This document shows positions 63,847 through 64,000 of a DNA stretch of 64,000 nucleotides, piece by piece. The stretch lies in NCBI RefSeq assembly GCF_002807665.1, contig NZ_PEAY01000001.1:1054001-1118000 (forward strand), given 5' to 3'. The stretch comes from Neoalteromonas facilis (GTDB taxonomy: Bacteria; Pseudomonadota; Gammaproteobacteria; Enterobacterales; Alteromonadaceae). The position numbers and the translations under genes were made by a program. How positions within the stretch are numbered: position 1 is the first letter of the stretch; each line of letters opens with the position of its first letter. The notes beneath the pieces are model-generated. The model did no database searches. It was not told where the DNA came from and was given only the letters and a program-made list of their open reading frames with translations.

Positions 63847-64000
63847 ATGCAGTTAGGGTTAGAGACTGTCGATTCCATCACTCAGCTATGCTCCGAACGC
63901 TGGCAGCTGTGGGCGCAAGATAAACCGCCTTTTTTGCAGTATGCTTTTTTAAGTGCCATGGAAAGAAGCGGCAGTGTTGGCGCAGACTCTGGCTGGCACC
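63847..64000 (+). CDS. Partial gene: DUF482/COG3146-like acyltransferase (N-terminus only)
   Basis: The ATG at 63847 opens a frame of 51 codons that runs off the window. The stretch PPFLQYAFLSAMERSGSVG and ADSGWH resemble the start of the DUF482 (GNAT/FemAB-like, COG3146) family, which begins with a conserved PFL..FL..LE.SGSVG...GW. CAGGG about 11 bases upstream is a weak ribosome-binding site. Divergent from recX. Function of the family is poorly defined. Confidence 0.7.
   Translation, partial: MQLGLETVDSITQLCSERWQLWAQDKPPFLQYAFLSAMERSGSVGADSGWH

Overview
The window looks like a chromosomal segment of a marine gammaproteobacterium of the Alteromonadales (Alteromonas/Glaciecola-like). Support: the gene order recX-alaS-csrA-tRNA-Ser(GCT)-tRNA-Arg(ACG), prfB-lysS with the classical +1 frameshift, a TonB2/TtpC-type energy-transduction operon, large TonB-dependent receptors, an Oad-type sodium pump, psp-sap linkage and moderate GC. 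The genus is inferred, not proven. No phage, insertion sequence, CRISPR array or resistance island was seen.

Layout. 0-14.9 kb is housekeeping: gshA, an M16 metallopeptidase lipoprotein, an orphan Hpt protein with an RluA-like pseudouridine synthase and a PanE-type reductase, then lysS, prfB (frameshifted), an FMN reductase, argS, prfC, rimI, holD and tRNA-Trp. 14.9-18.9 kb is a thiamine uptake and salvage unit behind a TPP riboswitch (TonB receptor, thiamine-binding-like protein, PnuT, kinase). 19-21.5 kb has a thioesterase and tmcA. 21.6-26.6 kb is a six-gene TonB2 operon (DUF3450, TtpC, ExbB, ExbD, TonB, TPR). 26.9-35.2 kb is an accessory block: four different 2-oxoglutarate/Fe(II) oxygenase genes, two small secreted proteins sharing a Cys/GSN motif, and a 936-residue TonB receptor.

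35.3-42.6 kb is an amino-acid catabolism region: tryptophan 2,3-dioxygenase, a ComFB-like protein, SRP RNA, a Leu/Val/Phe dehydrogenase divergent from an Lrp regulator, maiA, tyrR and phhA. Three TyrR-box-like sites lie upstream of phhA, tyrR and the TonB receptor, suggesting a local aromatic amino-acid regulon that includes outer-membrane uptake. 42.6-50.7 kb holds the phage-shock genes (pspABC with a sigma-54 promoter, divergent pspF) fused by overlapping reading frames to sapABCDF. A perfect 19-copy heptanucleotide array follows. 51-55.4 kb has a small periplasmic protein, an HxlR regulator and oadGAB.

55.6-59.5 kb is a tightly overlapping five-gene operon: QseB/PmrA-like response regulator, histidine kinase, cupredoxin, FTR1-like seven-helix membrane protein and a small outer-membrane barrel. 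It is preceded by a CTTAAG-N5-CTTAAG element like the PmrA and Fe(II)-responsive BqsR boxes, so it is a candidate metal-sensing and handling system. 59.5-60.1 kb carries tRNA-Arg, tRNA-Arg and tRNA-Ser plus an unusual 78-bp tandem repeat in which the 3' end of tRNA-Arg is duplicated. csrA, alaS, recX and the start of a DUF482-type gene close the window.
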